DNA of 64,000 nucleotides from Desarmillaria ectypa (GCA_030407005.1 JAUDYN010000002.1:248001-312000); one strand, 5' to 3'. Numbered from the stretch's first letter, positions 43,752-57,050 are shown. A program made the numbers and translations. Notes: generated by a model from the sequence alone, not told the origin.

Positions 43752-45617
43752 GTTGCTACTGCACCACAGTCCTCGGTGTACATTTACTCGTTCTTATAAC
43801 ACCATTCCAATTCCGCCAAACACGCACAACATCAAACGGAAAAGGTACAGCTCCGTAACCTCGTGAATCGATATGATACTATCTCGGCGGTTAATGGATC
43901 GCTAAATTTAATCTCAATGAGCCGATGACTATGTGGGTATTGGACAATACCAAGGCCCATCCCCCTTTGAGGGGCTTCGTGCCCAACTGAGCTGAGTGGG
44001 GTGGAGATCGCTGGCTCCTCCAGGACCAGGACCAGGTAAAGGGAACCAAAACGCTGGACCCTGGTCCGATTTTTCAATGCAGACGTCCTATCAGATACTA
44101 CGAAGCTCTGTCACTGTCTGATGTTCTGGTGGTGAGGGTCTCGCGGAGAACAATAGCCACTAAATAGGACTAATGGCGCCCAAGGGTGATGATCAGGGCG
44201 CATGACGTTTCCGAGATCATCTCACCGAGAAATCAGAGGCTGGGCGGTAAAACTGACCTCGATTTTCTCATGGAAGCTCTAAGCTTGGCCCAGCAAAAAT
44301 CATAGCCAGGATCCAGGAGAGGGAACGAACTAAAGAGACTGTAATTTTGAACGACATCACGCGGGAACACGAGAGGCCCATCTACTCCGAAAAGGAATGG
44401 GATGAGTCAATCTCCTTATGGCCCGAAGGTCAAGTTAATAGACTTTGAAAGGAGAAGGCATCTCACCTCACTTCACCATTGAATACCGCTCGACTACTGA
44501 GACGGGAGAAGTTCCTTCGGACCCGGATAGGACAGAACTTTGCTTGAATGACAAGCGCGCGCTCATAGGCGCTTTCAGCCAGCCAGCCAATCTCTGTGAA
44601 AGGGATGACTAGTGTCCCATTGGTTGGATCATCGACCGACCCAGGAACTGCTCGTATTGCTCGTGACTGATGCACGCATGACGGACACTCGTACTAAATG
44701 TCGCCAAGGAAAGTTCCTTGGACGTGAGAAACATTGGAGGCAGCGTTAAAAAGGAAGAAAAGAGATTCCGATAGGCGTTATGCCTAGGCTACGCGTCTGA
44801 ACGACGGCGCAACCGGAGGAGCATTGAGCCATGTCGTTGTTCGCTATCTGCAAGACGTAAGGTTCTGGTAAGCACAACGCCGACCTGATTGGTGAACAAT
44901 ACATACCCTTTCCAGTCACCTGTGTATTCTCCAAAAAAGCCTCGCGTTTCAGAAGCAGTGGAAGGTGCAACCTCGTAAGTTGGCGTTCTGGAGCTTGTAG
45001 GTCAGCCAAGAAACATAAATGAGCTGCGGACACAAACGTGTGGTTCCACGCTCGCCGAAATCACCAGATCTTCAACTTTGTTGCATCCTTGATATATCTC
45101 GTGATTTGAATATTATAGTTCATGGCAATTGGAGTCGATTTATGATGGAAGGGTTGGTGTGCGGTGGTGATGGGGATCGTTCTGATCAATGTATCGCAGA
45201 GTAGGTGACTCGTCTAGGGGTCATCCATCATGTGAAAGATGTTCTGCCTCGTTTGAGGTCTTATGCAGCGACGGTGGGGGGAGCTATTGACATTATCCTG
45301 GGCTCTTTGGGCCATGGGATTGGTCAAAAAAAGATCTAGAATACGTGTATCAGTATAAGTAATAGAAATAAAGGGAAGATACCTTTTCCCAGTGATTAGG
45401 GAGCAAATGAGAAGCGGACGAGATATCGAGTATCAATGCTCTATGACCGAAATGGGTTTCAACCAGAATGTGTAAGCCGGAAAAAAAAACACGTGCAAAC
45501 CCAAAGGAATCTTCGGCGAGTTTAAACGGCATAGCCACCGCAAAAAGCTCAGGTTACAAAGACCGAATATTCCTGTATACACAGGATACACAGGACTCGG
45601 AAAAGGCGCATCCTTCC
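43752..45617. other. Long stretch without a supported gene
   Basis: Minus frames at 43832-44077, 44463-44675 and 44746-45033 were examined and show no domain, signal peptide or membrane pattern. No repeats beyond those listed were seen. Confidence 0.35.
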
Positions 45618-45860
45618 TGTTGTGAAAAACGGGGGATGAATAGATCAGTTCGTTCCCAGTTAGTATATGCGCGGTGTCAGGCCAATAGTATTGCGCTTGG
45701 CTGAGCTCTGCAAACGCATGCAGAGGTACACTACTGTGCCTACTTATATACTAAATGCTAATTTACTAGAATCCTCTACAACTAATATTTCTCTCTTAAT
45801 CAGCAAGTTCGGCATGATGCCGGATTGCCATCATCTCGGCTCAACTCTTAAATCCCAACA
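45618..45860 (-). mobile_element. Solo LTR (Copia-like), 243 bp, with 5-bp target duplication
   Basis: On the plus strand it reads TGTTGTGAAAAACGG ... TTAAATCCCAACA, the reverse complement of the LTR at 6115-6362. The flanks CTTCC (45613-45617) and CTTCC (45861-45865) are a perfect target duplication. No internal region is present. Confidence 0.9.
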
Positions 45861-46139
45861 CTTCCCACGCCCTTGCTCGTCGCCACATGGCCTCGCACGA
45901 CGAAATGCCAACAACCTGAACAGTCCTTCATTCTGAGATATAATTACTCACAATAATTTTGTAGGTATCCCTTTCCTTTTGACATGTCTTTCGTATGAAA
46001 GCGATGACATCATCCTCACCAGCAGTTGTCGTTCGTTTGGCATCTGTGTTGCCCTTGCTCGCCAACAATTATCCTTTTCCTGATGCCGACTCATCTCGAA
46101 TCCTTTCCCTGAGACATACCGAGGATCGATGAAAATATT
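45861..46139. other. Spacer between LTR and F-box relic
   Basis: No feature recognised. Confidence 0.35.
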
Positions 46140-47060
46140 ATCTGCCCATTTGTGCGACCCTCCCGCTTATACGGTTTAATACAGACAGTCTCCCGACACC
46201 ATTCTGGGTCGTCCCAGCTGAGATACGAACGAAGATATATCTTTGTCTCAAGATATATCTCCGAGTACGTTTGTCCCTGGATACTTTAAAGGCTGCCCAT
46301 AGGCCTTGGAGGGGTGTTATGCTTTCATGCTCTGCTCTTTGACAAGGCTTCAACGTCTCCGCTTTCCTCCTCAATTACAGGAATCCGCTTACGCTGCGGC
46401 CATCACATTGATTTCCAATTATAAATACGTCATTCTAGCTCTCCACTGAGTTGGATTAACGACGACCAGATGCGAGATACAATCTTCAGGACCTTGATCA
46501 GTCATTCGGATCAATAGTGGCAAGCCAGCCTCCATGCTTCCACAAGTCCGTGGTCATCTGCAGTCTCTGACGATACTCGAGCTTGTCTCCTGGTCAGAAG
46601 GAATCGACCCCAAAGAGGTTTAGAGATTGCTCCTCGGCTGGTTAGTCTCAATGTGGACGTTTGAAACCCAACTTGTACATTTCTCAGGCAGCCGACGAGG
46701 TGATCCCACTTTCCCCACAGATTTCATTCATGGACGTAACCCCACCCTGCACTTCTTGCAGATTGACGCTTTTCGAGAACAATGTCTTGTTGCGCCTATG
46801 GTCCATTCTCATTCAATAACGTTGGCATGCTCATCGAAAACCCTACATGTATCCTTCCGGCATTGACAAACATCAGTATATCAACCCACTCCGCTATCAA
46901 CGGGTTCTTGCTTGCCGTACATGCGCTGATACCCCCGTCGCACGGCGTTCTCATTAGTTTGGGCCTCTACTGCCTTTACAGATGATCTCTACCTCCTATA
47001 GGATTTGACTACTCAACTTGATAAACTGGCCGTTGATTTCTCCCGGGCAGGGGTCCAGAT
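46140..47060 (+). pseudogene. Probable F-box/LRR protein relic
   Basis: Broken frames read, in order, PFWVVPAEIRTKIYLCL and RPWRGVMLSC (like an F-box and the following W-R motif), TLISHSDQ (as in the 'SHSxRW' block of Agaricomycete F-box proteins), VRGHLQSLTILELVSWSEG, APRLVSLNVDV and ILPALTNISISTHSAINGFL. They are in different frames with stops between, so the gene is dead. Identification rests on the order of these short blocks. Confidence 0.4.
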
Positions 47061-47770
47061 GATCTAGGAGGATCTGTTCCTATTGGTTCCTCATCTCAAG
47101 CTTTCTGCATAACAAAAAAACCTATCCGCTTTCTAGATGACGACTGTTGGAGCCATGATTGGAACCCGGAAGTGATGATGGTGTTGATAACAACGTAGGT
47201 ACTTTTGTCTCCGGTCGGCAAAGCGCACCTGGATAAAATGACATAGATCCAAGTGTGAATGTCCATGACTTCGAAGAGCATATGACAGTTCTGGATGCTT
47301 CATAATTATGTTTTCACAACGTATACTGATTTCTACATGATGCACGGCGAGTTCATTTTACTATGGCCTTCATTCCCCACGCTCAATATTCCTTTCCTCC
47401 ATTGTCAGCGACGTTGAGGGACTGGATGCCTTCACTCGCCTAAACCCCTCTCCATCATGATATGGCTCTTTTATCAGATGACATGTGGGGTGAGCTTGCT
47501 GGGCGGATCTTCTAGGCTGCGGCATTCCAGCCAACAGACATTAACATTTTTTTCTATTGAACCTCATCATGCAGACTACTCGGCAGGTTCAGGTCTGCAA
47601 ACTCCCATCGATATGCAAGTTTCCACGGATCAAATGGCGAATATGCCGGCCTATATTCCGCCATGTTGCCGCTTCTTGTCGATGACTCATTACTATCCGT
47701 CAAATTCAAATCACCTATCGTGACTCCTTCAGTGTCTTCTCCCACTCCCACTGAGGTCCAAGTCTCGCCC
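47061..47770. other. Upstream region of MFS copy 2
   Basis: A frame from 47663 continues in phase into the MFS gene (MLPLLVDDSLLSV...VQVSP then MDSES), so an N-terminal extension of 36 residues is possible. Otherwise no gene is supported. Confidence 0.4.
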
Positions 47771-49748
47771 ATGGATTCAGAGTCCACCCCGCTCCTTGAC
47801 GAGGTGTCTAGGCATGAACAAATCTACAATCGATTCTCCTCCGCTAGAAAGAAGACGATCGTGGCTCTCGTGTCATGGAGCGCCTTGGTTCCGAGTTGAG
47901 TGGTTACACGAGCTTCTGTGTGGCAAGGGGACTAACAGGTATACCGTTAGTGTTCGCATCAGGATCGTTTATCCCTGCAATACCTCAAATCGCGCATGAT
48001 ATGGGCACAACGGGGACAACAATCAGGTACACAACAGTACTCAGCACGTACCGTTTACTAAGATCGTCGTACAGTTTCGCTGTTAGTCTGTCAATATTCG
48101 CTGCATCACTAGGCGCGATGGTATTCGCGACATATAGTGGTTTCTGTGAGCTTCGCTTTTCGCTATTCAGTTATCGAGGCGCTCATGCTCATGGACGAAG
48201 ACGGCCGGCGGCCGGTATACCTTATCGGCACCCCATTACTCACCCTTGGATCCATCGGTGTCGCGTTATCGCGCAACGTTCCTGAAATGATGGTATGCCG
48301 CTTTATCCAGGCGTTCGGAACTTCTGGCGGGATGTCTGTAGGGGCGGCGGTGATTGGTGACATCTACAAGCTAACAGAGCGTGGAACGGCGATGGGCATA
48401 TTCTTCGGGGTGTGTACCCATTCTGCGCTCTCTAACGATACGTTTATCTTGCCGTTAGGCAACACTGCTTGGCCCAGCGCTGTCGCCTCTAGCCGGAGGC
48501 AAGTACAATATCATGTACCGTGGTCCATTTTTTCTGATCCTCACTCAGGGTGGGGCGCGCATTACGCGTCTTGGCGATGGACGCAGATCGCAATTGCTTT
48601 CGCCGGCTTCGCCGGGTTCATGCTGATGTTCTTTTTCCTTCCGGAGACGAGTCACCCGGGATCCCGTGGCATTGACAAAATGCTTGAAGCAGATGATGCA
48701 ACATCAAAGCGCTGGAAATGGGTTTGGTTGAACCCCTTTTCGTCTTTAGCCCTTCTATGGAGTCCTAACCTGATGCTCTGCGTACGCCTGCCTATGATAT
48801 TCTCCTTCCGTTCAGCACGCTTATTTCGTATTTAGACGCTTGCCGGAGCGGCTGTCCTGATCACCGACTTTGGTGCGCTCTATGTCTTCTGTCGGCCGGG
48901 TTGCGATCTTAACGTCTTGTAGCATTATTCGTACCCATCGCGTATACAATTGTAGGTCCGCTCGTAAACTTTGAACGCGGCGGTCACTGATCATTCACAG
49001 GGCGTCAAATATAATATCACCAATGAATTTATCATTGGAGCCTGCTTTGTGCCGGGAGGAATAGGCAACATTGGTAATTCTCCTTCCATGTTGTCAACCA
49101 CCTCTAATTTCCCGTTCCATCCCAGTCGGCGCTCCCCTCGCGGGGTATCTCTCAGACCGTGCCGTAATCATATCTCGTAAAAAATATGGTGCGGACTCTT
49201 GGAAACCAGAGGAACGTCTAAGAGCCGCGCTCATCGGGACTCTCATTCCTGTACCGCTATCGATCTTGTTATCAGGACTAATAACACAATACGTCGATGG
49301 GACGCTTGGGCTCGTGCTAAACCTGCTATGTTTCTTCGTAAACGGAGTCGGCGTCGATATGGGGTTGACGCCTGCGACTGCTTATGCGGTGGACGTGATG
49401 CATTCGCGAAGTGCAGAGATTATGGCAGCTTCGGTGTTCGTGTTATCTTGAATGAAGGACTCCACGCTCTAGCTGACACCTTGTTCTTGCAGAGGCTTCA
49501 GGTCGGTGATCCTTTCCGTGGCTGTTGCGTTGGTGCTACCATCGATCAAGCGATATGGTGTGGTCGTTACTGACGGTATCGCTGCGCTAGTTGGATGGTC
49601 GTCGTTTGTGTACGTGAAATATACCTTGACTTATCTATCACTCGACTCACTTGATTTACACCACAGGATGATTTGGGTGACGATCCGGTATGGAAAGCGG
49701 ATGAGAGAGTGGGTAGACGTGGGCTATTCAACAGCAAAAGATACATAG
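47771..49748 (+). CDS. MFS multidrug-type transporter (DHA1, drug:H+ antiporter), copy 2
   Basis: A multi-exon gene of about 500 residues, paralogous to 29905-31738. It starts MDSESTPLLDEVSRHEQ, then IVALVSWSALVP, GSFIPAIPQIAHDM, YGRRPVYLIGTPLLTLG, FIQAFGTSGGMSVGAAVIGD, GPALSPLAGGWGAHYASWRW (antiporter motif), FLPETSHPGSRGIDKM, ITNEFIIGACFVPGGIGN, APLAGYLSDRAVIISRKKYG, LCFFVNGVGVDMGLTP, and a complete C-terminal exon WVTIRYGKRMREWVDVGYS. Two splice sites are unusual. The intron after SPLAG begins GCAAGT (GC-AG type; the sister gene has GTAGGC), and the intron before GFRSVILSV needs a GTTCGT donor. With these the frame is open throughout. It probably exports hydrophobic small molecules. Confidence 0.8.
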
Positions 49749-50099
49749 AATCAAAGTGCACAATAGAAGTTTTTCCTTGACACATTTGCCGTTGAATACC
49801 TGACAGCGAGCTCTTCCAGAATCAGATTGCTTGAAGAACATAAAAATCACATGCACATTCCACTTTGTCGATTTCTGCTCTCTTCGCTACTGTTGGTCGT
49901 ACTTTCCAGTGGCATTAACCTCCATACGAGAGATGAATATCGAGAAGTAGATCAACTTCGGTCCGGATAATTCTCGGTTCGCCAAGGAGCGGCGGACCGT
50001 CTATCATCAACGACCACCTGCACCGAGAAGCCACCATGGTCATCAGGACGTCTGGCCCAAGACAATAAGAAGATCACATTTTCTCTCAACCCAACAACC
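49749..50099. other. Promoter region of GH30 gene
   Basis: No feature recognised apart from the upstream position. Confidence 0.35.
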
Positions 50100-52087
50100 A
50101 TGTTAACCTTTGCCCTAGCACTCAGCGTTCTACCGCTCACCCACTCCGCTTCCATATCCTCCTCTGCCGCCCAGACGTTCCTCGGTGTGGGCGGCTCAGG
50201 CGCCTGGTGGCCCATGGACCTGTACCACTTCCCCGAAACGACACGTCAGAACCTCTCGGACCTCCTCTTCTCCCAAGATGGGCTGGGACTGTCGAGCTAC
50301 CGATGGAACGTCGGGAGCGGGGGCGTCAGCGTGTCGAACCCCGTCCGCGCCCCAGAGACGTTCTACGTTAGCCCGGGGGTGTACAACTGGTCCGCAGACG
50401 CACAGGGCGTGTATTTCTTGACTGAGGCGGCGAAGCGGGGCGTGCAGGACCTGACTATGTTTGCGAATAGTGCGCCTGCGCCCTTGACGTCGGGTCGTAC
50501 GAGCTGTAATAGTCAGTTCGTTAGCGGTAAGTTCTAACTATGGTAGAGTATTTCATCAGCTGATGCTGATGATACTAGGTACCGGAGCAGCATATGGAAC
50601 TTTCCTGGCTGACGTAGCTTTGCACTTCATTCAAACGGGGATTAACATCAACTATGTCTCTCCGATGAATGAGCCCGATAGCAGCTTTGGACCGTCCCCG
50701 TGTGGTCAGGAAGGAATGAAAGTCTCTCCGAATCAGTACGCCTTTCTTATTTAATATGGTTGCCAAGATGACGAGAGAGCTTTCTCCTTCAGGCGCGCAG
50801 AAGTCGTCGAAGGACTCTATAACGCTCTCAGTTCCAGAGGTTTAGCATCGTCAGTCGGGATCCTCGCTGACGAATCCTCCTCTCTTAGCCTTGCTACGAG
50901 CGAATATGGATCTTGGCTCCCTCAAGTCATCGACAAGGTAACGAGGCCCTTTGTACTGGTTCATCCTTTTTTGACTCCAAGACAGGTCGCCGCTCTGGTA
51001 CACCATACCTACGACTTCCCCTCTGACTCCAGTTACCGCTCCTACATTAGCACTACCAGCACCCGCTATCCTGGTAAAGCTACATGGATGTCTGTGAGAA
51101 TGACATGCTACTCTGAATATATATCAGAGCCTCACACTCTTTCAGGAAATCTGTTGTTCACTCGGACAGGCTAGTGGCAGTGGAAGAGGTTGGTCAGGCG
51201 GATATGATCCTACGTAAATGTCTATCTATCTGGCTCTCGGTTCAGCTGGTATTGACCATACATTCCAGGATCAATAACGCGCTCATGTTCTCGGGATTGA
51301 TGTTTCAGAGCTTCATCGTGGCTCAGGAACCACATTACGACGTGAGTGTCTAAAAAGATTAAATAAATGTCATTAAACGTCTGTACATACAGTTTTGGAC
51401 TCTGGTATCAAATCGTGCGTCATTTTGACCTTACAGTGGAACATCTCCGAGGCTTACTCCCTGAAGAGCTGGGATGCTCTCCGGTCAACGACCCTAGTTG
51501 TGCCTTCAAGACAAATTCCAATGGGTGGACTGTGAGCTTCTCACTAGCATCTCTTTAACACTGTCAACTGACTGACTTGGGTTGCACAGGATGGTGTCAT
51601 TTACTACGATGGCGAATACGCGTCTAACGGAAATTACAACCTCTGTTCGTCCCTTCTCTCTCCCTTTCAAGTTGCCGGCGACCCTCTTACTTGGGACTTT
51701 AGATATCGCAAAGCATTTCTGGACCTTGAAACATTTCGGAAACTTTGTAAAACGTCGGTACTCATGTTTTCCTTGCAACCTGTATCTTGATTTTTTTATT
51801 CAGCTGGTAGCCAGCGCCGTCCTATTGACAACGATGCCAGCCTTAATTCTATGGCCGTGTCTACAGCGAGCAAGTATTATATCCTCGCCATGAACCCGAA
51901 CAGTGCCGGAAGCACGTTGAACTTGACATTCCCCGATGCGGTATGTGCTACGACGGCGTGGCGCACGTCTGCGAGCGAGGACTTTGTCGAGGTCGATGCT
52001 GCGAAAACACAGAATGGCAAAGATTGGATCTTGCCCTTGACTGCAATTAGTTTGACGACCTATATCTTTGATAGGAAAGCGTGTTAG
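50100..52087 (+). CDS. Secreted glycoside hydrolase family 30 (endo-beta-1,6-galactanase type)
   Basis: About ten exons encode about 470 residues. The N terminus MLTFALALSVLPLTHSAS is a signal peptide. The catalytic (beta/alpha)8 barrel shows FLGVGGSGAWWPMDLYHF, LGLSSYRWNVGSGG, MFANSAPAPLT, the acid/base glutamate in YVSPMNEPD, and the nucleophile glutamate in TWMSEICC (split by an intron after S). Then come FWTLVSNQLGCSPV, NGWTDGVIYYDG, KHFWTLKHFGNFV and a C-terminal beta-sandwich ending LTTYIFDRKAC. This pattern fits the fungal GH30 group with endo-beta-1,6-galactanase and related activity on arabinogalactan or beta-1,6-glucan. The exact substrate cannot be fixed from sequence. All joins are GT..AG; one exon near 51465-51530 could be spliced in more than one way. 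Confidence 0.85.
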
Positions 52088-52292
52088 CCTTTCGAAGCGG
52101 GTAGTAGGGGTTCAACACGTATTGAAAGTCTTACAAGTCAAGTCACCAGAATAAGATAATCTAATATATCGGAAACACAGCCGCGGTATACAGTGAGAGA
52201 CACCGGCGTACGGTCCATTTTAAGACAGAAAGGGTATGGCATACTTTAACATTTCTACAAGTATCAATCCAAATCAAAGAGCTCCATAACTA

Positions 52293-53236
52293 TTACTGAG
52301 GTAGCTCAGATCGCAAAGGGACGAGACCTGGTGCGCAATACAATATAACTGCCAGAATCTCAGGCAGCGCCACAAAAGGGTACCAGAAATGCTCGTTAAG
52401 CGCTGCCTTGGAATTGTTGATCGTAGCCGTCAAGAAAGCCTCGCGCACGATGAGTAGGATCGAGATGGCGCAAAGAATGAATGACCCATGTTTCTCTCCA
52501 AAGGCTTTAGCATATACCTTATAGTGATCTAAACAAGATCCGAGTCAGCCAAGTCGGGTAGATAGTCTGACAGAGGATGAACCGACCGTCGTCCATCTCC
52601 TTCATGACGAGTACTACCGTCTGGTATGCCTGGAGGACAGTGAGGACCAAGAAGATGATAACACTGGCCTTCCGGAGGGCAGTGCCGACAGAGCTTGTTG
52701 GATTGTTCGACTCCGTAGTGATACCCGCTATTCCCAATGCGACGCCAGCTGAGAGGGAAAGTCGGAAGATCCTGCGATTTCGCGCTAGGCGTGATAAAAT
52801 GCCTTTCGCGGGAGGGAGATCGGAGAGTAGTTCCCTTGGAGTAATCAGTAACGCTAAGTGACAGGATATGAATTCGACTCACCGGTCCAGTACCAAGGTG
52901 TAAGCAGCGTACAACAGCCCAAAGAACCCTATCCCGAACAAGACCTCATCACCAATGAGGAGGCTGAGGTTTTCACCTGCCGATTCAGATCCTATCATAA
53001 TGGCGCGTATCGTGAATGCAGCGACACGGACTGGCGCGACGTTCAGTAGAGACTCTATCGATAAGACAAAATAGCCTACTTGCGCAGAAGATGGATAACA
53101 CTATGTACACATAGGTAGGATTTTTGAAGGACTGGAGAATGAAAAATCCACAGAGGGGGACGTAGGGGATGGTGAAAATAATGGCGGCAGCCAGACTGCT
53201 GTAGCCATAGGCATCTGCATAGTTGATACTGGCCAT
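52293..53236 (-). CDS. Seven-TM RTA1-like / DUF7702 membrane protein
   Basis: Four or more exons encode about 270-280 residues. It starts MASINYADAYGYSSLAAAI with IFTIPYVPLCGFFILQSF, then TYVYIVLSIFCA, AAFTIRAIMIGSESAGENLSL, GDEVLFGIGFFGLLYAAYTLVLDR, RIFRLSLSAGVALGIAGI, RKASVIIFLVLTVLQAYQTVV, and ends FWYPFVALPEILAVILYCAPGLVP. This is the pattern of fungal proteins often called RTA1-like or 'family c-like G-protein-coupled receptor' (DUF7702). Their role is unknown. It is unrelated in sequence to the other 7-TM trio of this window. It lies back-to-back with GH30 at its 3' end. Confidence 0.75.
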
Positions 53237-53657
53237 TGAGGGGCTGTTGGGAAGTATGGGAAGTATGAGAAGTATGGGCTATGGATGTCTGTTTAAATAG
53301 AACAGCACGGCATTTGCGATGTTTTAGATATATCTATTTTTAGCTTCGTGTTCCTTGACGTCCCTCGGAAAGAAACTGAAATCCTTTCAATAAGTACGAC
53401 CTTAGGACTCGACACGATTGAAATTTTTGACGCATTGTTGGTCGCTCAGCGCTCAGGTGCCAGGGGCTTCGACGAGAATGAGATGGGACTTGAGCAAAAC
53501 TGGGGCCGTCGGACTACTGTGAGTGCCGTCGGGAGGAGTTTAGATGCGTCGGAACGCCGGTAAAGACTGTCCCAAAGTGATAAAATGAAAATCGTTTAGA
53601 TTTCAAGGCAATGAGATGGTGTCATGCTTCAAGTTTGGATATGAAACTTCCTCTACT
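53237..53657. other. Spacer between DUF7702 gene and alcohol dehydrogenase
   Basis: A short plus frame (53348-53563) with GLDTIEIFDALLVAQRSGA has no recognised domain. No other feature. Confidence 0.35.
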
Positions 53658-55262
53658 TCAGATCTTAAAAACGACGCGACCGGTCAACCGGCCAGCCTCC
53701 ATATCCGCGAGAACGCTAGTGGAGATTGATATCAAGAATAAAACCTGAGAAGGAGCGCGCGTACTTGTTGACTTCTGTCAAATCTTTGACTTCGAAATGA
53801 CATTTCACTTTGCCTCGGGCTGCAAGATCCAGTGCTTCAAGTGTATCTTGCTGGTTGCTAGCTCATCACTCATTGGTATTTGCAGAAGAAAAAGAAGATG
53901 GCTTTGCTCACCCAGTTGCGGACCCTATAATATTAAGCGCCTGCCAATCAGCGAAGTTGCTATCAGCAACCGAATCTTAATTGGACGATGAGACGAGCAT
54001 CCACCTTGGCAACCAATAGGGGGATAGGCACGTTTAAAAGGGCTGCTCCGGGCGGCATACCCACAGCAACCAGCGTTCCGGCCTTGCGCAAATACATCAG
54101 CGCTTGATTGAAAGGCATTGCCTGCGAAACAGTTTAGATAAAGCGCTCGTATGAATATCACACGAAGGAGACATGCATCGCCAACAGCCAGGAGTGCAGC
54201 ATGCGGACCAAGACCACCTGCAGCTTGTATGACCTCCTCAATAAGGTTCTCGGTCTTCCTAAAGTCAACAAATTTCTCGGCTCCTAGTCCAAGGCACAGA
54301 TCTCTCTTCTCGTCGCCAGTATCTAGAACGGTTTAGACCCGTAACGGAATAGGTCGATGGGGAGAGCATACCAATAGCTATGACGCGTAGTCCCATAGCT
54401 AAAGCATATTGGATAGCTTTGGCCACATATTATATAAGTCTAAACCAGTTGTACCGAGTGTAGTTCACATACCCAGATGGCCTAGTCCACCGCCAGCCCC
54501 GGAAATGGCTACCCAATTGCCGATTCTCGCCGTAGTCTGTTTCAACGCCCTGTACACAGTCAATCCCTAGTCACAAAGAGGTATTCGTGATGATTTCGGA
54601 GATTAATAGCAGTGACACGCACAGCGCATAAGATGGGGGCTGCCTCATCGCTCGGAAGCTCATCGGGAATTGGGGTAACGTAGTCAGTGAACGACACCTA
54701 TGCGGGATGAGATTAGGTGTCATCGCCGGAGGAGACACTCACAGTATAGTCAGCGAATGTTCCGTCCAGTCGAAACCCATGACAATGCGTGTCAGCCACG
54801 GAGCAGACTAGACGGCAACAATTTAACAGCGGCTGAAAGCATAGATTTACGCGCTTACGTGCATCATTCCCGAGGTAGCACTGTTCACATCTATATAGAA
54901 CTATCAATCCGCATTCAACGGTTTGTTGCAAGACGTTTATACCTCGAACAGGTATTCGCAACCCATTTTGTGCCCACTCTATCGCCAACTTTGATACCGG
55001 CATCAGCGCTGTGGTTGGGCCCAATAGCAACAACACGTCCGACTCCTTCGTGGCCCGCGACAACAGGAATGCTAGGTTTCTGCAACCAGTCTCCGTTCTT
55101 CGCGTGCAAATCCGAATGGCAGCACCCCGCGTATTCTAGCTTGATAAGGCATTCTCCAGGAGCGAGCGCCTCCGGTTGCTTGACAGGATAGTCATTCCGG
55201 AGCACCAAATCTTCTTTGAGCTGGACGATGACAGCTGCGCGTGCGGTCTGGGGGATAGCCAT
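53658..55262 (-). CDS. Zinc-dependent alcohol dehydrogenase (ADH1/medium-chain family)
   Basis: A many-exon gene of about 350 residues. It starts MAIPQTARAAVIV. The catalytic zinc ligands are visible in AGCCHSDLH and AGHEGVGRVV. A structural-zinc loop carries CSRCEQCYLGN plus a fourth cysteine (LCSVADTHC). It continues with FRLDGTFADYT, DELPSDEAAPILCA, WVAISGAGGGLGHL (NAD-binding Rossmann turn), and ends LADMEAGRLTGRVVFKI, stop at 53658-53660. The enzyme would interconvert alcohols and aldehydes with NAD(H) in the cytosol. It belongs to the yeast ADH1-like group, frequent in fungi. Some internal exon boundaries are approximate. Confidence 0.8.
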
Positions 55263-57050
55263 TGCTGAGAAAATTTCATGTACCGGTACTTATAACAAGT
55301 ACATACCGATGATGTGTTCTTTCAGCGAAGTTAAGGTGTCCAATTCAAGACTAAGCCGTCTTGACCAGCTATTGATATGGGGCTCCGACGGCGATACCGG
55401 ATGTCCTTTCCAGGAAAGGGAAGCATTGAAGAGAAGTATGTGCTGATTTGTTTCTGATAGAAACGGATATTCAGGACCAAATATGCGCGGATAGTCAACG
55501 TAAATGACATACCAGGGCCGTGAGCGGAGGAGGCAAGCTGTCGAGCTATTTGAAAGGAGATAGAATACTGAGAATAGCAATAGTTAAGAAGGCCGGATGT
55601 TGTCGAGGCTCTGCGAATGAACAGAAGAATATTCTGGTTGCGATACCAAAAGTGCAAGGGAGAAGCCGAATTGCATTTCATCGTGGCTTTCTCAGCATTG
55701 TCGCAAATTTCTGTGAATGTTAGTCCTCTTCGAGAGCGCGTTCTGGATCAGCGGAGATAGAAGTACATTCGAATTGGAGGTGTTCAACCATTGTTTCTGG
55801 ACGCCAGGTACATATGGAATTCTCTTGGCATCTGAGGTATCATGTCAGCAGCTAGATACTGCTAAATAAATAACAAACGCACCCTTGACGCACTAAGAAC
55901 TTCTTTCGATGTCCAGCTCTTCTGTTACGACCAGCGGTATTTGTCTGATTTTGCCAACGGGGGTATTGCGCTAAACGTTCTCGTGTAATTTTTTGTCTGT
56001 TCTGTTAGAGTAGAGAGATACATAGAATTTATTGTATAGCTCAAGGATTACAGAACGTGTCGGCGAGCGTGTGGAAACAAAAAGTGATGGTGGCAAAAGA
56101 TGACGCGCATTGGGGTGCATCCAAAAGCGGAACCGGTTACATAAATAACCAGGTTAACCGGCAGGCACCAACCCTCTATATCAGAACGTCCCCTCTACAT
56201 ATCACCTACCTCTGGCAAGCCTGTCCCCCGAGAAATGACGAAAGAGATACACGGACAGATCGTGTCTTAGAGCACGCCCGTATTCTGCTCCTAAGGTCAT
56301 TTCCGGTATTAAATCTCCCTCCTACACAGAAACGTGGTTCTCATATCGTGCGATGTTCACTGGAGCATGCCGGGTGCACTTGTTTTGCCAATTTTATTGC
56401 ACAATGCGTTGTCCTTGCATTTTTTGGTTTTCCGCCCGTCATATTTCTAGTAATATCGACGTACGATGCCTCCCAATTATCACGTTCCATAACATGATGT
56501 CGCCTGTGGTTTCAACCGCATACACGTCAAATCCATGAGTCGCGGTACCATCTACCATCGGAGGATAAATCAAATCACTGTGCATTACTCGCATACCGCT
56601 CCTGTTCTTGCGATGCTTTCTTCGGCCTGGAAACTTCAAATATGTCCTCAGCTACACGTCGAATGGACGTAATGCCCCGGACTTCAGGTAGATAGGCACA
56701 TCATATGAGGGCTGTGTCGCTGTATATCTCTATATAGCGTACACTGTGTCTGCATTTTCCTGATGCGGTTCTCATATGTCAGACATCATGCACGAAGCAT
56801 TTTTCGCGCGTCTAGAAGGGCACTCGGTCAGCCCTCGCCTACTAGCTTGGTGAGGTCCTAGTAAATCCTGGCGGGCCACACATCGCGAACAATTCGAAAT
56901 AATTTACATAAATTACAACGACACTATATCTATGTATCACGGAGTGGTATTTTGGCGACGGGATTTACTCTAATGGCATACAGTGAACCATGCGGAAGGA
57001 CACAGACGGATGTCATAGGAAGGGCTTAAGGCGACTGTCAGTTCTTCCTG
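55263..57050. other. Long stretch with unassigned frames
   Basis: The minus frame at 55331-55681 contains TIRAYLVLNIRFYQKQIS and GKDIRYRRRSPISIAG, which read like a protein, but I cannot assign a family. The plus frame at 56057-56497 has no domain. No mobile element was recognised. Confidence 0.3.
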
